From: Galaxea fascicularis | Taxonomy: Eukaryota; Cnidaria; Anthozoa; Scleractinia; Euphylliidae | Length of the DNA: 64,000 bases | Reading direction: 5' to 3' | Assembly: GCA_948470475.1 (NCBI GenBank) | Contig: OX419338.1 | Span: 9,347,350-9,411,349, forward strand | In this document: positions 1-19,504 of the stretch, in pieces | How positions within the stretch are numbered: position 1 is the first letter of the stretch | Layout of the letters: the number at the start of each line of letters is the position of its first letter | Made by a program: the position numbers and the translations under genes | The notes under the pieces: model-generated | The model's database searches: none | What the model saw: the letters and a program-made list of their open reading frames with translations, nothing else | Told to the model about the DNA's origin: nothing

Positions 1-1810
1 TCCAGCCTAACTGGCAGAATCATTTTGATCGGAAATATACGTATTATATCAGGAACAGTTTAAGACAAGAGTTCCTCATGAATATAAAATTTATAGTGTC
101 ATGATTATTTGCCCCGTAGAGTTTACTAAAAATAGAAATAGAGTTTGTCTTGCTGCAATTACATGCATTTTAGAGTTTCTAAAACTAGTTGAAGCTGGAG
201 CTTCCGAAGGGGGAATTCAGACAAACAAAGTAAAGCACAGGCTAACAAGTTGTACTATAACAGAGTAATAAAGCTATTTTTGATGAATGATAGCATGGTG
301 CGTTCACCGAATATTTAGCTTTCTCTCAGTTTTATTTCCTCCACACTACTATGAACCGTACATTGCTGACAAGATCTGAAACGTGGTTTTTCGACCACTA
401 AGCTACTTACAGTGGTCTGGAACGCGGGTTTCAGAATTTCAGACATTTCCAGCCCTTGCCGGCAAAACAAGATGGCATTTCGAACCGTTTTAAGTTGTTG
501 GTAGAAATGGCGTCAACTCTGACAGCAGCTGCGAGTTAAAAAGACTTCTCCGCTATGAGAGTCGATGTTGTTCGCGTGTGTTTAATCGTACCATGGCCAA
601 GAATTAACCTTTTTCATTTAAATAGATATTACTCCCGCCCACACGCTGCATTCAGCGAATGCAAAAAATACGTTAAAGAAAAAAACCCATAGCGAAAGTG
701 GGAAGCTTTTGAAATGCAAATTTTCCTTGTCAATGGAGATTTCGAAATTAGCACAAAATTTCCATTGACAAGAAAAGACGTTTTGTCTCGCAAGGGCTAG
801 TTGCACTTTGTCCCTTCGAATTTTTTTAGAGTCGGATTTCTCTAGAGACATTTTTAAAAGTTGTCAACACCCCCTCAGAGAAAATTGCTTTAGCACTGTT
901 CCTGTGTAAAGGTTGCCCGTCTTACTGGCAAGCCTGGCCGTTATTTATATCATTGAAATTTCCATGAGAAATTTCCTGAACATACTTGGTCATAGTATAT
1001 GATTGAAGACCGGAGTCAGAGAAAAGAAGTCTTTCTTTAGACCGGTGGCGTTCAAATAAACATCCGGAAACAAATCAACTTTCATTATATATGTGGAAAA
1101 ATACTGACAACAGTTTTAAGTGTAATCGAATTCCTTTCCTTGCGCTCGTTTCACCTAGGAGATATTGCCTTTTACGTTGCGCGCGTCCATCGCCTCCTGG
1201 TTCATTTCTTCGCGTCTCGTTTGTGGTGGTAAGCGATAATTATGGATTGTGGATGTGTTGGTCCCACTAGGCGCCTCATACATCCAAATTTCACTAACCA
1301 CAGACTGACTACTCGAGCAGTTTTTGTGTTTGGTTCTCCCGACTTGTGTGGATTTCGCACTCTCTTGTTCCTCTGCCTCCGCATCAATTGACATAAACAA
1401 AACTCTTGAAACGCTTGACGTCACTTTCGCTATCTATCAGGGATCAGGCACCGTGAATAAAATAAAACCATTCAAGGGAGAAGACAAAGCCGTTTCGCGC
1501 CTCATAAAAATGTTAGCGTGTGTTTCCTTTTGCGGGAACATCATATTATTCTTGATATAGAAAGGCCATTTAAAGATATGTGCGTAGTGGGTAAAAAAAA
1601 AAATTTCTGCCAGCGGTGCATTTTTTTTGCGGAAGGAAGAAACAAGAAAATCGGGGAAAGGTGATAACTTGGCATCACGAAGATGTTTATGACCCCCAGT
1701 GGGCGGGTTGTGGGTTGATAAAAAGCTATCATATCATTGGCTCTTATCATGTCTGCCACTACCGCCTCCCGTGCTAGTTGCCAAGTGATCATTTTCCATT
1801 GTTTCCTTAG
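1..1810. other. Intergenic DNA upstream of TENT5
   Basis: No credible gene was found here. Short open frames in both strands (for example 618-851 minus and 1155-1424 minus) show no recognisable domain or splice-site support. A small inverted repeat lies at about 722-777, with arms reading TTCCTTGTCAATGG and its complement. A perfect palindromic CRE is listed separately. The rest looks like ordinary AT-rich non-coding DNA. Confidence 0.6.
1416..1423. promoter_or_regulatory. Perfect CRE palindrome TGACGTCA
   Basis: The 8-bp palindrome TGACGTCA is the full consensus for CREB/ATF factors. It lies about 570 bp upstream of the TENT5 start codon. A second identical palindrome occurs at 8401-8408, about 700 bp upstream of BCKDHB. 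Function is inferred from the motif only. Confidence 0.35.
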
Positions 1811-1828
1811 CCAATCAGAATGTATAAA
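1811..1828 (+). promoter_or_regulatory. CCAAT and TATA boxes of TENT5
   Basis: CCAAT at 1811-1815 is followed by TATAAA at 1823-1828. A start site about 30 bp further on would give a leader of roughly 135 nt with no upstream ATG before the TENT5 start at 1991. The spacing fits an inducible TATA promoter, but transcription is not shown. Confidence 0.5.
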
Positions 1829-1990
1829 TTATCACTGAAACATGATATCTTCTCGTCGTTGGAAAAATTGAGTTCACTTCAGCGGAGTTTAGAATTGGCT
1901 GTGTTTGGTCCTTGAGAGTACAGAGGTTTACCACAAGTTTCCATCACCGATTTAGTATATTACCCTTCTGTAACGACTTACATTGAAGAC

Positions 1991-3127
1991 ATGGAGCTCA
2001 ACAACAACTGTCAAGTTCTCACTTTTGATCAAGTCAGTCGACTTCACAACGTCCTCAATCAAACCGTGTTCATTCATGGCCGAGGAAATTTTCCTACGCT
2101 CGAAGTGCCACTGAAAGACTTGATAGAGACGGTGACAGTGGGTTTGAAGGAAGAAGGATTGAAAATTCGAGACCTACGATTGAATGGAAGCACTGCCAGC
2201 AGTATTCTAAGCAGTGAAAATAATTGTTCGTACAACGACATCGATTTGATTTTCGGAGTGGAGATTCGCTCGAATTCGCACTTACAACAGATCAAGTGTG
2301 TCGTGTTGAACTCGCTTCTGAACTTTTTCCCCATCGGAGTATCAAAGGATAGAATGAATAGCTGCACACTTAAGGAAGCTTACGTCCAAAAGATGGTCAA
2401 AGTTTCGAATGACAACGATCGATGGTCGCTCATTTCTCTTTGGAACAACGAGGGGAAAAATGTTGAATTAAAATTTGTCGACTCGATGCGTAGGCAGTTT
2501 GAGTTCTCTGTTGACTCGTTCCAGATCATCCTTGATTCGTTGCTTGGTTTCTACAAGCTGTCTCCAGTGCCGATGAAGCCCAACTTCTTCCCCACTGTGG
2601 TGGCCGAGTCGGTTTACGGGGACATTAAAGTCGCCCTGTATCATTTGGATAATAAACTAATCGCTACCCGTAACCCGGAGGAAATACGCGGAGGTGGTCT
2701 TCTCAAGTACTGCAATCTTCTGGTGCGAAAATATCTGCCTGAAAACTTCGAGGAGATCAAAATCCTAGAGAGATACATGTGCAGTCGCTTCTTCATCGAC
2801 TTCAGCGATCTCCAACAGCAGCGACAAAAATTGGAGAGCTACTTAGCGAATCATTTCATCGGGGACGACCGCGGTCAATATGAATATTTGATGGTTCTCT
2901 ATCATATTGTTTCCTCATCGACCGTTTGCCTCATGGGACACGAACGAAAACAAACTCTTCGCCTGATAGATTTCCTTGCCAAGCAGCACAGCGCAATTCA
3001 GTACGTTCCAGTGATCATGTATGGGGACAAGTCGTACTCTTTTGTTCATCCCACCAGCTACGTGATGCCCGTACACGACAGGCAAGATTGTTTCGCTTAT
3101 TACAGTAACGCAGTTCCCTGCTTCTAA
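1991..3127 (+). CDS. TENT5: Terminal nucleotidyltransferase 5 (FAM46 family)
   Basis: This is a complete 378-residue TENT5/FAM46 protein in one uninterrupted coding exon. The family are metazoan non-canonical poly(A) polymerases that extend selected mRNA tails. The nucleotidyltransferase core is plain: the NGS turn at residues 65-67, a DID acidic pair at 83 and 85 in the YNDIDLIFG motif, and a third candidate acidic residue at D164 in [10 protein letters not shown]. Family signatures follow, including [20 protein letters not shown] near 227-246, [12 protein letters not shown] and [14 protein letters not shown]. The catalytic triad therefore looks intact. The C-terminal 45 residues are divergent, as is usual in the family. 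The ATG at 1991 is the first after the predicted TATA-directed start. Vertebrates have four paralogues; this resembles the unduplicated ancestor. Polyadenylation signals follow at 3296 and 3670. Confidence 0.96.
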   Translation: MELNNNCQVLTFDQVSRLHNVLNQTVFIHGRGNFPTLEVPLKDLIETVTVGLKEEGLKIRDLRLNGSTASSILSSENNCSYNDIDLIFGVEIRSNSHLQQIKCVVLNSLLNFFPIGVSKDRMNSCTLKEAYVQKMVKVSNDNDRWSLISLWNNEGKNVELKFVDSMRRQFEFSVDSFQIILDSLLGFYKLSPVPMKPNFFPTVVAESVYGDIKVALYHLDNKLIATRNPEEIRGGGLLKYCNLLVRKYLPENFEEIKILERYMCSRFFIDFSDLQQQRQKLESYLANHFIGDDRGQYEYLMVLYHIVSSSTVCLMGHERKQTLRLIDFLAKQHSAIQYVPVIMYGDKSYSFVHPTSYVMPVHDRQDCFAYYSNAVPCF

Positions 3128-3295
3128 CGATCGAAGGATTCAAGAAAGTCAATCCTTTATAAAATACTGGAACTCTGCCTCCCCCAGGCAGGCCTTCACC
3201 GCATCATTTGGGCGATTTATTACGCCTTACGTTCAAAGACGTAGTTAGAGGCTTATTTTTATAAACACGAGTTCTTTAATCATATAGAAGTTTTT

Positions 3296-3301
3296 AATAA
3301 A
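3296..3301 (+). other. Poly(A) signal, TENT5
   Basis: AATAAA lies 169 nt after the TENT5 stop codon. A second AATAAA at 3670-3675 could give a longer 3' UTR. Which is used cannot be seen from sequence. Confidence 0.5.
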
Positions 3302-3675
3302 TACTTGTGTAGTTCTAGGAACTGTAGACGCAATATTTGTTTATTATTGTATCAAAGTAAGATTGAAATTGAGAGACCAGACAAGATCAGTATATGGTTT
3401 TGCCGCTTGAAGGCATCAAGGATAAAAATTCTCTTTGTATGCCCAAAACAAAGCTCGTGTGCAACGACGAAAAAAAGTAAATACGGTTTGTGGCGAAATT
3501 TATTTCGCAACATATTCCCATGATCGCGTGCGTCTCATTGAAATACGACAGACACTTTCACAGCTTTTAAGCTTTGACATGTCAGTCACATTGCAGTACT
3601 TTCTAAAACTAGTAGAGAAATTACAGAAGAACTGTCGTCAGATGTATTACCTTAATTATGTTTGGTTTAAATAAA

Positions 3676-6042
3676 AGCGAAAGTAAGACTTGTATTTTTG
3701 CTTTAAGTTGTTTTTGTCGCGCGTGCTGTTTTTCTGTGTATTACGTAACTGGGTCGCCCTTAACCTCGGGCTTGTTATTACATCTATGCATTGCGATCGA
3801 GGACTGCTGCGTCACGGACAAATGTTGAGGTCGATTTGGCGCTGCTCTTTCAAATTTCTTCTTCGATCTGTTTTCTTAGAGCTTTGATGGTCTTTAACTC
3901 CATCAGCCAATCATGGGAAAGCGTCTTCTTCAAAAGACCAATTGGAGACCAACTGCATGCCATGCGCCTTCAATTGCAAAGCAAATATTTGCATTTGTCG
4001 AAAACCAAAATGCAAAAAACTTTGGTCCGGAGTTGGACGAAAGATGGGTGGTTTGTAGACTGCAGATGAAGACAATTTTGTTAGAACGAGCGGGTAGTTT
4101 TGTCTGTGTTGACCACTGATATTGCTCAAAAGTCCGGACAGCTGAATGCAGCAGAGCCAACCTCTAAACACCTCCTTTTACACAATGGACGTTTGAAACG
4201 GCATATTCGGATCTTGCACTTAAACTAGAGAACATGTTTTATTTTATGTCAAATAATCTTAAGAGGCACGACATGCCATTTCTGCAATTCGGACGCGACC
4301 CAGTCCCTTTGATTTCCTTTTCCGCTACTCTCGAGACGTAAGAAGATTATTTTCCAAGGAAATAGAAATCACCGTCATATTTTTGGCTGAAATTTAATTA
4401 TTACAATTCCTAAAAATCGCAGATATCTCTTGGCAACTCGAGAGATGAGCGTTACAGGCGAAATATATTTGCTTTTATATCACGTTTTCGCCAAATTGGA
4501 TTATCAGTTGTTGCGGCGTATTGCAGCAGTAAATTTGCTTCCGGTCGACAAAAGAAGAAAGTAAAAATATGTCCTCGGCCTCCAATACTGCACTAGCCTG
4601 TGAAACACTTGCTACGCAGGCTAATACTGCACGGTAAAGGGTATTTGCTGGGGATATTAAAACATCCGAGTGCTAGTTTTGGAATTTCAGAAATGTTGGA
4701 TTATGATTCGATAAAACCGAAGGGAAAATTGTCATTAGAGCTTGAATGGATCAGTAAAGAACTTTTTCGAACAACAACTAGTCACAGCTGATTTCCACCC
4801 TCCGATGTAGAGGAGGCAGTATTTACAACGATACATAGTTATATATGGTCAGCTTCAAGTGCTGGAGATCCCCTTGTCAAGTATATTGGCCTTTGCGTTT
4901 GACTGACTTCAAATGCATAAATATTGAAATATACATAATAGTGCCTGCAAGGTCAGCGGGGAAGGGTGTTGTGAAATAAAATTGCTTAAACAACAGGTTA
5001 TCGGCTAGTTAAATTGGGCTGCATCATCTGAACACTCACTTATTTGTTCAGGGCAGGTGGTTAAACATTTATTGGATCGATTCCGTTTATTTACAAACAC
5101 TGTCCTTGGCCGGCCAAAGGTGACCGAGATCAGTTCGTTTTTACAGTCCTATATTGCAATTTAAAATGGTTTGGAGTGGCTAAACTTTGCTCACATCTGT
5201 GACACTAAACCACAAACTATGAGATTGATATGGGCTCGAAATAAAAACTGGATTCATTTAGGCTGAACGAGAAGCGGGTGCACTTTCATAAGAAATTCAT
5301 GTTTCTGAGCAGCCTTATCTGGTGTATCAGTACAGATTCACGCGAGTTTCACGTGCCACATGATCGCGTGACCGTTTCCTAAATTTAGCAGGCCACCAGC
5401 GAAATACAAAATGGCTCGGTTTAAGTTATAAACAATAAAATCAAAACAGTTCGCAGTGTATTCTTTAATACAATGGAGCAGTTTTGCAGAACATCTTCCT
5501 GTTCAACTTGAGTGAAAGCCAACGAATCGTTTCTCGGTTTTCCAAGCCGGGAGATGACATACATACTGTCAATGTCAGACAGATGGAACGGATCGATCCT
5601 TCTTGCACCCGAGTCGCTGGCAGCATACATAAAACATGTCAATCAGCCTTTCTTTTTTCACCTGTTTGTGCTGACTGATGCAGGGTGGTGGGACTAAAAA
5701 ACTCTAAGTCGAATTTTTGCTGTGTAATCCTGTATTTTTATTCCCGCATGAATTATTTGGATCGCATGGCTGATCCAGCAACTTTCTCGGTTTTTCGCTG
5801 GTCTTGGAAGGAGGGAGGGGCGGGTAGATACGTTTTCAGCGACGCTCATTGGTTTTGTTAGTTTCTAAAATTAGAAAGGCGTAATATTGTACAAGTATCC
5901 ACGTACAGCCTTCTTCTTCTTTTTTTTTTTTAGTAATAAACCCTTCCAGTCTTGACAACCCCCTCTAAAAGTAAAACATTTTAAAAATTTTTTCCTATTT
6001 TCTTCATCTTCGGCCCCCGGCGTCAATCAGTTTGTAATAATC
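3676..6042. other. Intergenic DNA, no gene seen
   Basis: Only short overlapping open frames occur, as at 3911-4171 on the minus strand, and none shows a known domain or convincing splice-flanked coding stretch. The AT-rich composition is like the other intergenic DNA. Confidence 0.55.
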
Positions 6043-6263
6043 TAAAGCCCGCCGCACACTTGAGGAAAGAGCTGAGCAAAATTCCTCGCGAGGCAGTTAG
6101 CTCAGCCGTTTCCTCACGTGTGCGGCAAATTTGCGGTGAGAAATTCGCCTCGCGAGGCGATGAGGAAAATATCAAACATGTTTGATATTTTTTTATCGCC
6201 TCGCGAGGCGAATTTCTCACCGCAAATTTGCTCAGCTCTTTCCTCAAGTGTGCGGCGGGCTTA
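6043..6263. mobile_element. Fold-back MITE
   Basis: A 221-bp near-palindrome. The outer arms begin AAGCCCGCCGCACACTTGAG and its complement, the inner arms contain CGCCTCGCGAGGCG, and the centre is ATCAAACATGTTTGAT. The left arm carries an extra stretch of about 45 bp missing from the right arm. The flanks AATCT and AGATT extend the symmetry. It has no coding capacity, so it is a non-autonomous inverted-repeat element of unknown superfamily. Confidence 0.75.
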
Positions 6264-9100
6264 AGATTGCCTTCACCAGAAGCCAAATTATAGATTTATG
6301 TCTTGATCTTAGAAATGTTCGGAAGAAGGCTACAAAGACGCTTGTTAATGGAGGCGTGCTAAAAGCATTCCGAACACATTAACTCCAAACAGGTTACAAT
6401 ATTATCATGTCCACGTTTATTTCTTACGTTTTCATGTTCCCTGGCTTGTCTTGTGCATAAGTTCAACTTCTTGTCTTTGTGGCTTAATTATTTGTTCAGT
6501 TTTTTTTTCAGATGTTTTTATATGCAGTATATAAAAACCCTTAAATCTGATGGCAGTTTCGGGGAATATTATACAACACTTTATGCCTGCGCATACCAGA
6601 AAAACTAAAGGAAGAGTAAAACCATGCATCTTGTGCGACAGGACCACCGATTGAACTGATAATTATATACTGCTTTAGGCTTAATTTAGATGACAGCAAG
6701 AAAACAATGCCATCAGTTGGGACACAGTTTAGTTATTAGACAAATTAAGGAACCCTCGCTTGACTGGTCAGTGGAGGACAACGGGAAACGTATGTGACAG
6801 ATGGTGATGCCGATGGCCGGGAAAGACTTTTATGGGTGTCAAAGGGTTCAAAAGCTTTTGAAAAACAAGAATAATAAACAACAAAGAGTACATTCTCACA
6901 CTTCTTAGTATTGCATTACTGTTTGTTTTCAGCTGATGGCAGCTATAAAAAGCTGTGATCAGCTAAATTTAGCAATGTTCCTATAAATTTTTACTTGGGT
7001 CACTCGTCGACTTCGTTCAGGTGTTCGATCCTCCAATTTTTACGTGAACTGATGGTTTGCCAAACGGGAACGAACAGAAAATAAAACCTGAAAATCACCA
7101 GCCCTGCACGCAAGCTATTAGATGCACCTGATGATGGTTTGAAGTTATATTTGCACGCATGTGTCCTCATCGTTAGAAAATATCACACCATTTTAAAAAT
7201 ATTGTTATATATGTAACGACAATGGCATTTTGGAAGATCCCCTTCATGTTGCAATCAGGAGTTCAAGGGTCTCCCATGTTTTAGATATGTGTTCGGGCGT
7301 TGTTGACCGTAACTTCATCCGTCGGTAATAAGCAAAAAATGAAGGGCAAAAAAGTGGTGCATCGAGAGAAAAGCGGAAGAATATCGTCATATTTTGTTGA
7401 AGCTAACCAGACAGCAGGTGGTGATGTGGTTAAGACAACAGTGCCCCGACGATGAGAGGAGGGAGGAGGGGTGGGTGAATAAATCGCCCTCTGACCAACC
7501 GACAGCGACCCAAAAAGACACTAGATCGGCTGACTGCGAGTCTTTATATGCGACTGAAAATGATTTGGAGTTGCTGCGGTGCATACAAACCCAGTCGTAT
7601 GGAAATGTCAGTCAAACTAATTAAATATAGTTACACAACAATGTTTTGGAAAATCCTCCTAATATTGCGACGTAAGCCCAGGGCTCTCCCACGCTTTAGA
7701 TCTTCGGATACTGTACATCGATTTTTGTGCACGGGAGTGCGTTGCACTAAGAGAAAAGGAATGGAAAAATTGGGGATGCATTGAGAGGCCTGCTCGAGAA
7801 ATATAACTTTATTATTGTGTAGCGATAGAGTAAACGCGACAGGAAGGTTTTAATGAGAGGAGCCAAGATGTGCTCTAAACACCACTGTGATACTTAATGC
7901 TCTTAAACAAACATCCAAAAGGAATCCAGTAGTTTGAATGGCTTGTGTTCTAGTCTAATTTTAAACAGGTAATTGTTTCTCCGATATTGTTTTACGAAAT
8001 TAGAACTCGCAGAAAAAGTGGTAACCGTGGCATTTCAAGAATCTGAAGAATCTATTTAATATTGTGATGTTTTGCGCTGGAAGATCGCCTACTTTTCATG
8101 CAACAAGAAATTGAATCACGTATTACGGCTAAGCTTTTTTATGAGTTGAATCAGGAGATAAATAATTTTGACAGCTAAAACAAGCAAATTTTAATCTGTT
8201 TGTTTGAATTCAATTCACTTCCAAAGCTTTAATTACAGCGCCTTCATTTGGTATCAATAAAACCACGCTTCTCCTTTGTGGCGATTTCTGATGGATAAAA
8301 TCATTTATCACGGCCTACGCATTCATTACAGTGATTTTCTATGTGTCCATTCATTTCCAGCGACAACTTACTTACTGTTATTTAACAATACTTCCCCTTG
8401 TGACGTCATACACCCACTGAAAGCCCACACAGATGAATTGTGGCTGACTGAATAATTTTCACTGTTTGCTTTTATCTAGATTTCGCCCTCTTCACAAAAA
8501 AATGCTTCAATTTTGATGGCATGTCTCTATTACTACCTTAATTACTGAGTGTTTCCCAACAAATCGCGATCTGCGGCTTTCTAAGTTTGAGGCCAAGACG
8601 AATTGGAATGTACATGTATCTGTAACGACTACAAAACTGTCAGAAACTAAATAACCCGTAGTTTCACCCACTATACACAGTTGGATGTGTTTTTCGCTTA
8701 GTCCTTCCATCCGCACAGGCAGGTGTACTAGGTCATTGTAAGGCAAAAATAATCGTAAACTCTCCCGAGAATGTAAGATTTTCACGAGGGCCATATGAGT
8801 TGGGGATTTTCTTGAACGGAGAGACGTACATGTTACCGGTTTAGGCGGCCGGGGTGGCCGGCAAAGAATGAAAGGAGCGTTAATTCTATTTCATCGATAG
8901 CACTGGCGACATATTAAAATAGAAAACATTTTGATCGTTTTTCTTGAAAACCTCGTAAGATAATGAAAATTCATGCGCTCAAAAGAGTAGCTGAAACATA
9001 AATCGAACAAAATTAAAATTTCGAGAAACAACATGGTCTCGGCCTCGGCCAGGCCTCGACGATAAGGGGTGATGGTATCGTTGGGAGAGACTGGAAACGA
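6264..9100. other. Intergenic DNA between TENT5 and BCKDHB
   Basis: No gene was recognised. Two diverged related segments lie at about 7200-7345 and 7635-7790; both contain TTTTGGAA, ATCC, CTCCCA and TTTAGAT in the same order. They are probably old copies of one repeat. A 95-codon minus-strand frame at 8507-8794 is unrecognised and has no supporting signal. A perfect CRE palindrome is at 8401-8408. Confidence 0.5.
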
Positions 9101-16286
<7,186 letters not shown>

Positions 16287-16395
16287 ATATGAGGCTGAAT
16301 TCAATACAATGGATTAAACCTTAAAGCTCTAATAGTGACAAGAGCCTACTCTCTCCTCACAGTATTACCATTTCAGCTGACACACAGGTCATGGG

Positions 16396-16401
16396 AATAA
16401 A
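16396..16401 (+). other. Poly(A) signal, BCKDHB
   Basis: AATAAA lies 110 nt after the BCKDHB stop. It is the first such signal downstream. Confidence 0.5.
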
Positions 16402-19138
16402 GGAAAATAATGATCATCAAACGTGAAATGTGTTGATGTGTAACCAAGTTCTCCTAACTTATGCCTGTAGTAGTATATGAAATATGAGAAGGCCAGTTAA
16501 GAGAATATACATGTTCATGTCAGGGCTTAAAGGGTTTTAAAAGCAATGCTTAGAAGAAGACTTACCACTCCATGGTGGCATGAGAGTCTGATGATTCAGT
16601 TTTTTATGATTTTTGGTAGGAGACATTGATGAACCTGAACAAAATGCCTTCCATGTTTTCCCATTCTTTGTTTGGTTTCTCAAACGTTTGATGGGAAATT
16701 TGGCCTTGAAGTACTTTTCAAGTCCATTTTTTATTGATTGGTGTTTGTGAAAAATTTTTCTTTGGGTGCAAAATGTTCTTGGTAGTTTAATTATTATTAC
16801 ACTGTAAATTGTGCCATAAACAATATAGCCTCTGGACACTTGACCATAGCCCAAAATTGTATGTTGTCTCAACAGAACTGGGTCGTGGCACAATTTCCTT
16901 TTTTTCCATGTGCTATAATGTAACAACAACTGATAATTACTGCTCTCTGAGATGTTGCTTAGCTGTGAAAATGCTACCTGTAAAAATGACCTCACTCTTG
17001 CTCAACCTTAGCTTTTATAATAATAAAATATATTATGTACCTCATGCTTTGCAAAGTAAAAACTGTGAGAGTTTTGCAGAAATCAAATTCTATTGCCTTT
17101 TTCTGAAAAGTCTTGTATTTTGTTTGAGTTTTGTTACAATACAACCTGTATGCTCTTATTGCTTGAAGGAAAATACATTCAAATGTGTTAGTTTGAGAGG
17201 CCATAATTTATTGGCTTTCACTCAGCCTTGCAAGTGGCAAATGGATGTTTAATTTAGGAAATTGCAATTTGGTTCTTCACTGATACACATACATGACTGT
17301 AATAATAATAATTTTTTTTATTATTAGTAATACACACACTTAGCCTAACAAGATCTTAATTCCTTTTTATAATTTATTTTTACTACGGCCTCCTGTACAT
17401 GTACATGTTCTTGCATTGCCTTCTCTGATGCGTTGCATTTTTTAAATACATTTGACATTGCTTGTGTCATGTACAGCATGTGAAAGTGCTGGATTTCACA
17501 TAAAACTACATAGAAAAACTGATAGAAAGAGCAGATAATCCACTAAATATGGTATACAAAATAATATTATAATTCACTTGCATCTTCTCTGTAATCCAAC
17601 ATAGTGGCCTTCGTGTTGTTGTTCTTTGTTGGTGTTTGTGCAGAAACAATGGAAGTGAGTTTTGTGGATGATAGATGACAATGACAACAAAGAAGAACAA
17701 ACAAAATTTTTAGACTTGCACCTTAGGAAGCCCAAGTAAAAAGTACCTGTGACTAGGTTTGTTCTGTTTGTAGAAGGTATATTTTATGGTATCTGAATTG
17801 TTGTTGAAGATAGGTCCGAAAATAAAAATTATGTACTGAACAATTGCAGTGCAGTGAGATCAACATTATTTTAATTCAATTATATATAGTGCAGGTCATG
17901 AAAGTTGTAGTGTTGTATTTTTATTTTGGGTAGAATTGTAAATTTAAGTGTAGAATAAAGTTGTGGTACGTAACTATCAATGGCTGCCAATGGAATGAGT
18001 GGCAAAAGATGTAACAGTTTAATTACTACAGACAACTGTGACTGAGTGGTCCATCAATAAGCAGTAGTCCCAAATGGTCTGGTCTACCTAAAGGTTTTAT
18101 AAATGTTATAATCATATGATATGAAATGTTTCCCAAGTGAACGCCGCTATTAAACATTGAGCACCCCAGAGTGGTTCAACAGGTCATGTTTCAAATCATA
18201 GCAAAAGGTTCATGCTGTTAAGTCAGCTCTTGAATCTCTTTATGGCAGACAATTCAATGTGTCAACTTATCAGTTTACAACTGCAGAAGTCAATTTAACT
18301 CTCTTACTAATATATTTAGCACATGCAGCAATGTTTTTGGAAAGTACTGTTCTGACCGGTAAACATGTCCATATGTCCTATTTGTCATTCCAATCTTATC
18401 CATTGAGTTTGATGAATGAATGTGGCCAAGAAATACTTGCACTCAGTTCCATTTTAATGGGATCTGATGTTCAGAGACAGCAATAAATTGCATTTTACAT
18501 GAGTCCTGAAGGATCAACAGTTCACTTTACCATAGATAAACCTTGCACAAATTTGTTAGACTTCTGTTCTACCCGCCTTTCTTGCCAGATGCATGACAAA
18601 GTAGCAGCCACAGTACAATGCACCAGACTGAATTCCAAACCCTGCCTTCTTCCTCCACAAGTAGAAATACTCTTACATCTCCTACCACTGAACTTCAAGT
18701 CAAGTGCCACTCTAAAGTTCTGCTGCTGACAAGCCAATATTATTGTGACCAGCACCAAGGGTATTGTTCTAAAATTTACCAACAAATTATCCCAACTTGC
18801 CCCATAACCCCTTAAACCCCGATTTGAGCATGTATTCTCCAAACTGTTAATACATTTTCTATGGTGATGAACAGGAGAATTTGTTTAACAGTGAAGACCT
18901 TTCTCACTTGTTGATTACTTCCTTTTTTCTCACAACCTTTGTGTGATTGATAAATATTACTATTAAAAATTAGGAGAAATATTTAATCATTGGTCACTCT
19001 TTGGAGTTAGGGGGATATGAAAAGAAAAGACTTGTACATGTAACTGCTGGAGCACATGAAAAACAAAAAGGTAATGACAAGGTAAACATGCTTTCCATGT
19101 AATTACTGGTACTGTTAAAACTGGTCAGCTAGTCTATT
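16402..19138. other. Gene-poor convergent interval
   Basis: No gene was recognised between the 3' ends of BCKDHB and WDTC1. Two overlapping frames of about 150 codons (16537-16995 minus, 16809-17252 plus) lack domains and look like chance in AT-rich DNA. Around 18815-19015 there is a weak relative of the TTAACCC repeat family listed at 21426. Confidence 0.5.
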
Positions 19139-19499
19139 CAGGGTTGCCACTCATTGGGATAGAAAAAATTCCCTGACAATTCCCTGACTTTTCACTGACC
19201 AAAGACCAGTTTCCTGTGACCATCGGAGGCAAATCTAAGGCAATAAAGCCAGCAATGAAGCCAAAGAAATCAATTCCTGTGCAGGATTTTTTTTTGAACG
19301 AAAACACCTTTACACCTTTACTGTGAAAGAATCTCTTTCCAAAACCAAATGGCTAGCCAAATGTAAAATTCCCTGACTTTTCACTGACTTTCAGGTGGAA
19401 TTTAGAAATTCCCTGACTTCATACATAATTCCCCTACTTTTCCCTGACCTTGAAAAAAATCTGTTTTTCCCTGACTTTTCCCTGACCATGGCAACCCTG
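19139..19499. mobile_element. MITE with CAGGGTTGCCA termini
   Basis: A 361-bp element bounded by inverted CAGGGTTGCCA / TGGCAACCCTG and flanked by the 5-bp direct repeat CTATT (19134-19138 and 19500-19504). The interior is rich in degenerate copies of TTCCCTGAC and TTTCACTGAC. It is non-coding; the superfamily is not identified. Confidence 0.65.
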
Positions 19500-19504
19500 C
19501 TATT

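Noticed and set aside
8507..8794. 95-codon minus frame upstream of BCKDHB
   Set aside because: No domain recognised and no splice or promoter support. A divergent first exon cannot be excluded but is not supported.
16537..17252. Two overlapping frames of about 150 codons downstream of BCKDHB
   Set aside because: Neither shows a domain, and they overlap on opposite strands in AT-rich DNA, so chance is the simplest cause.
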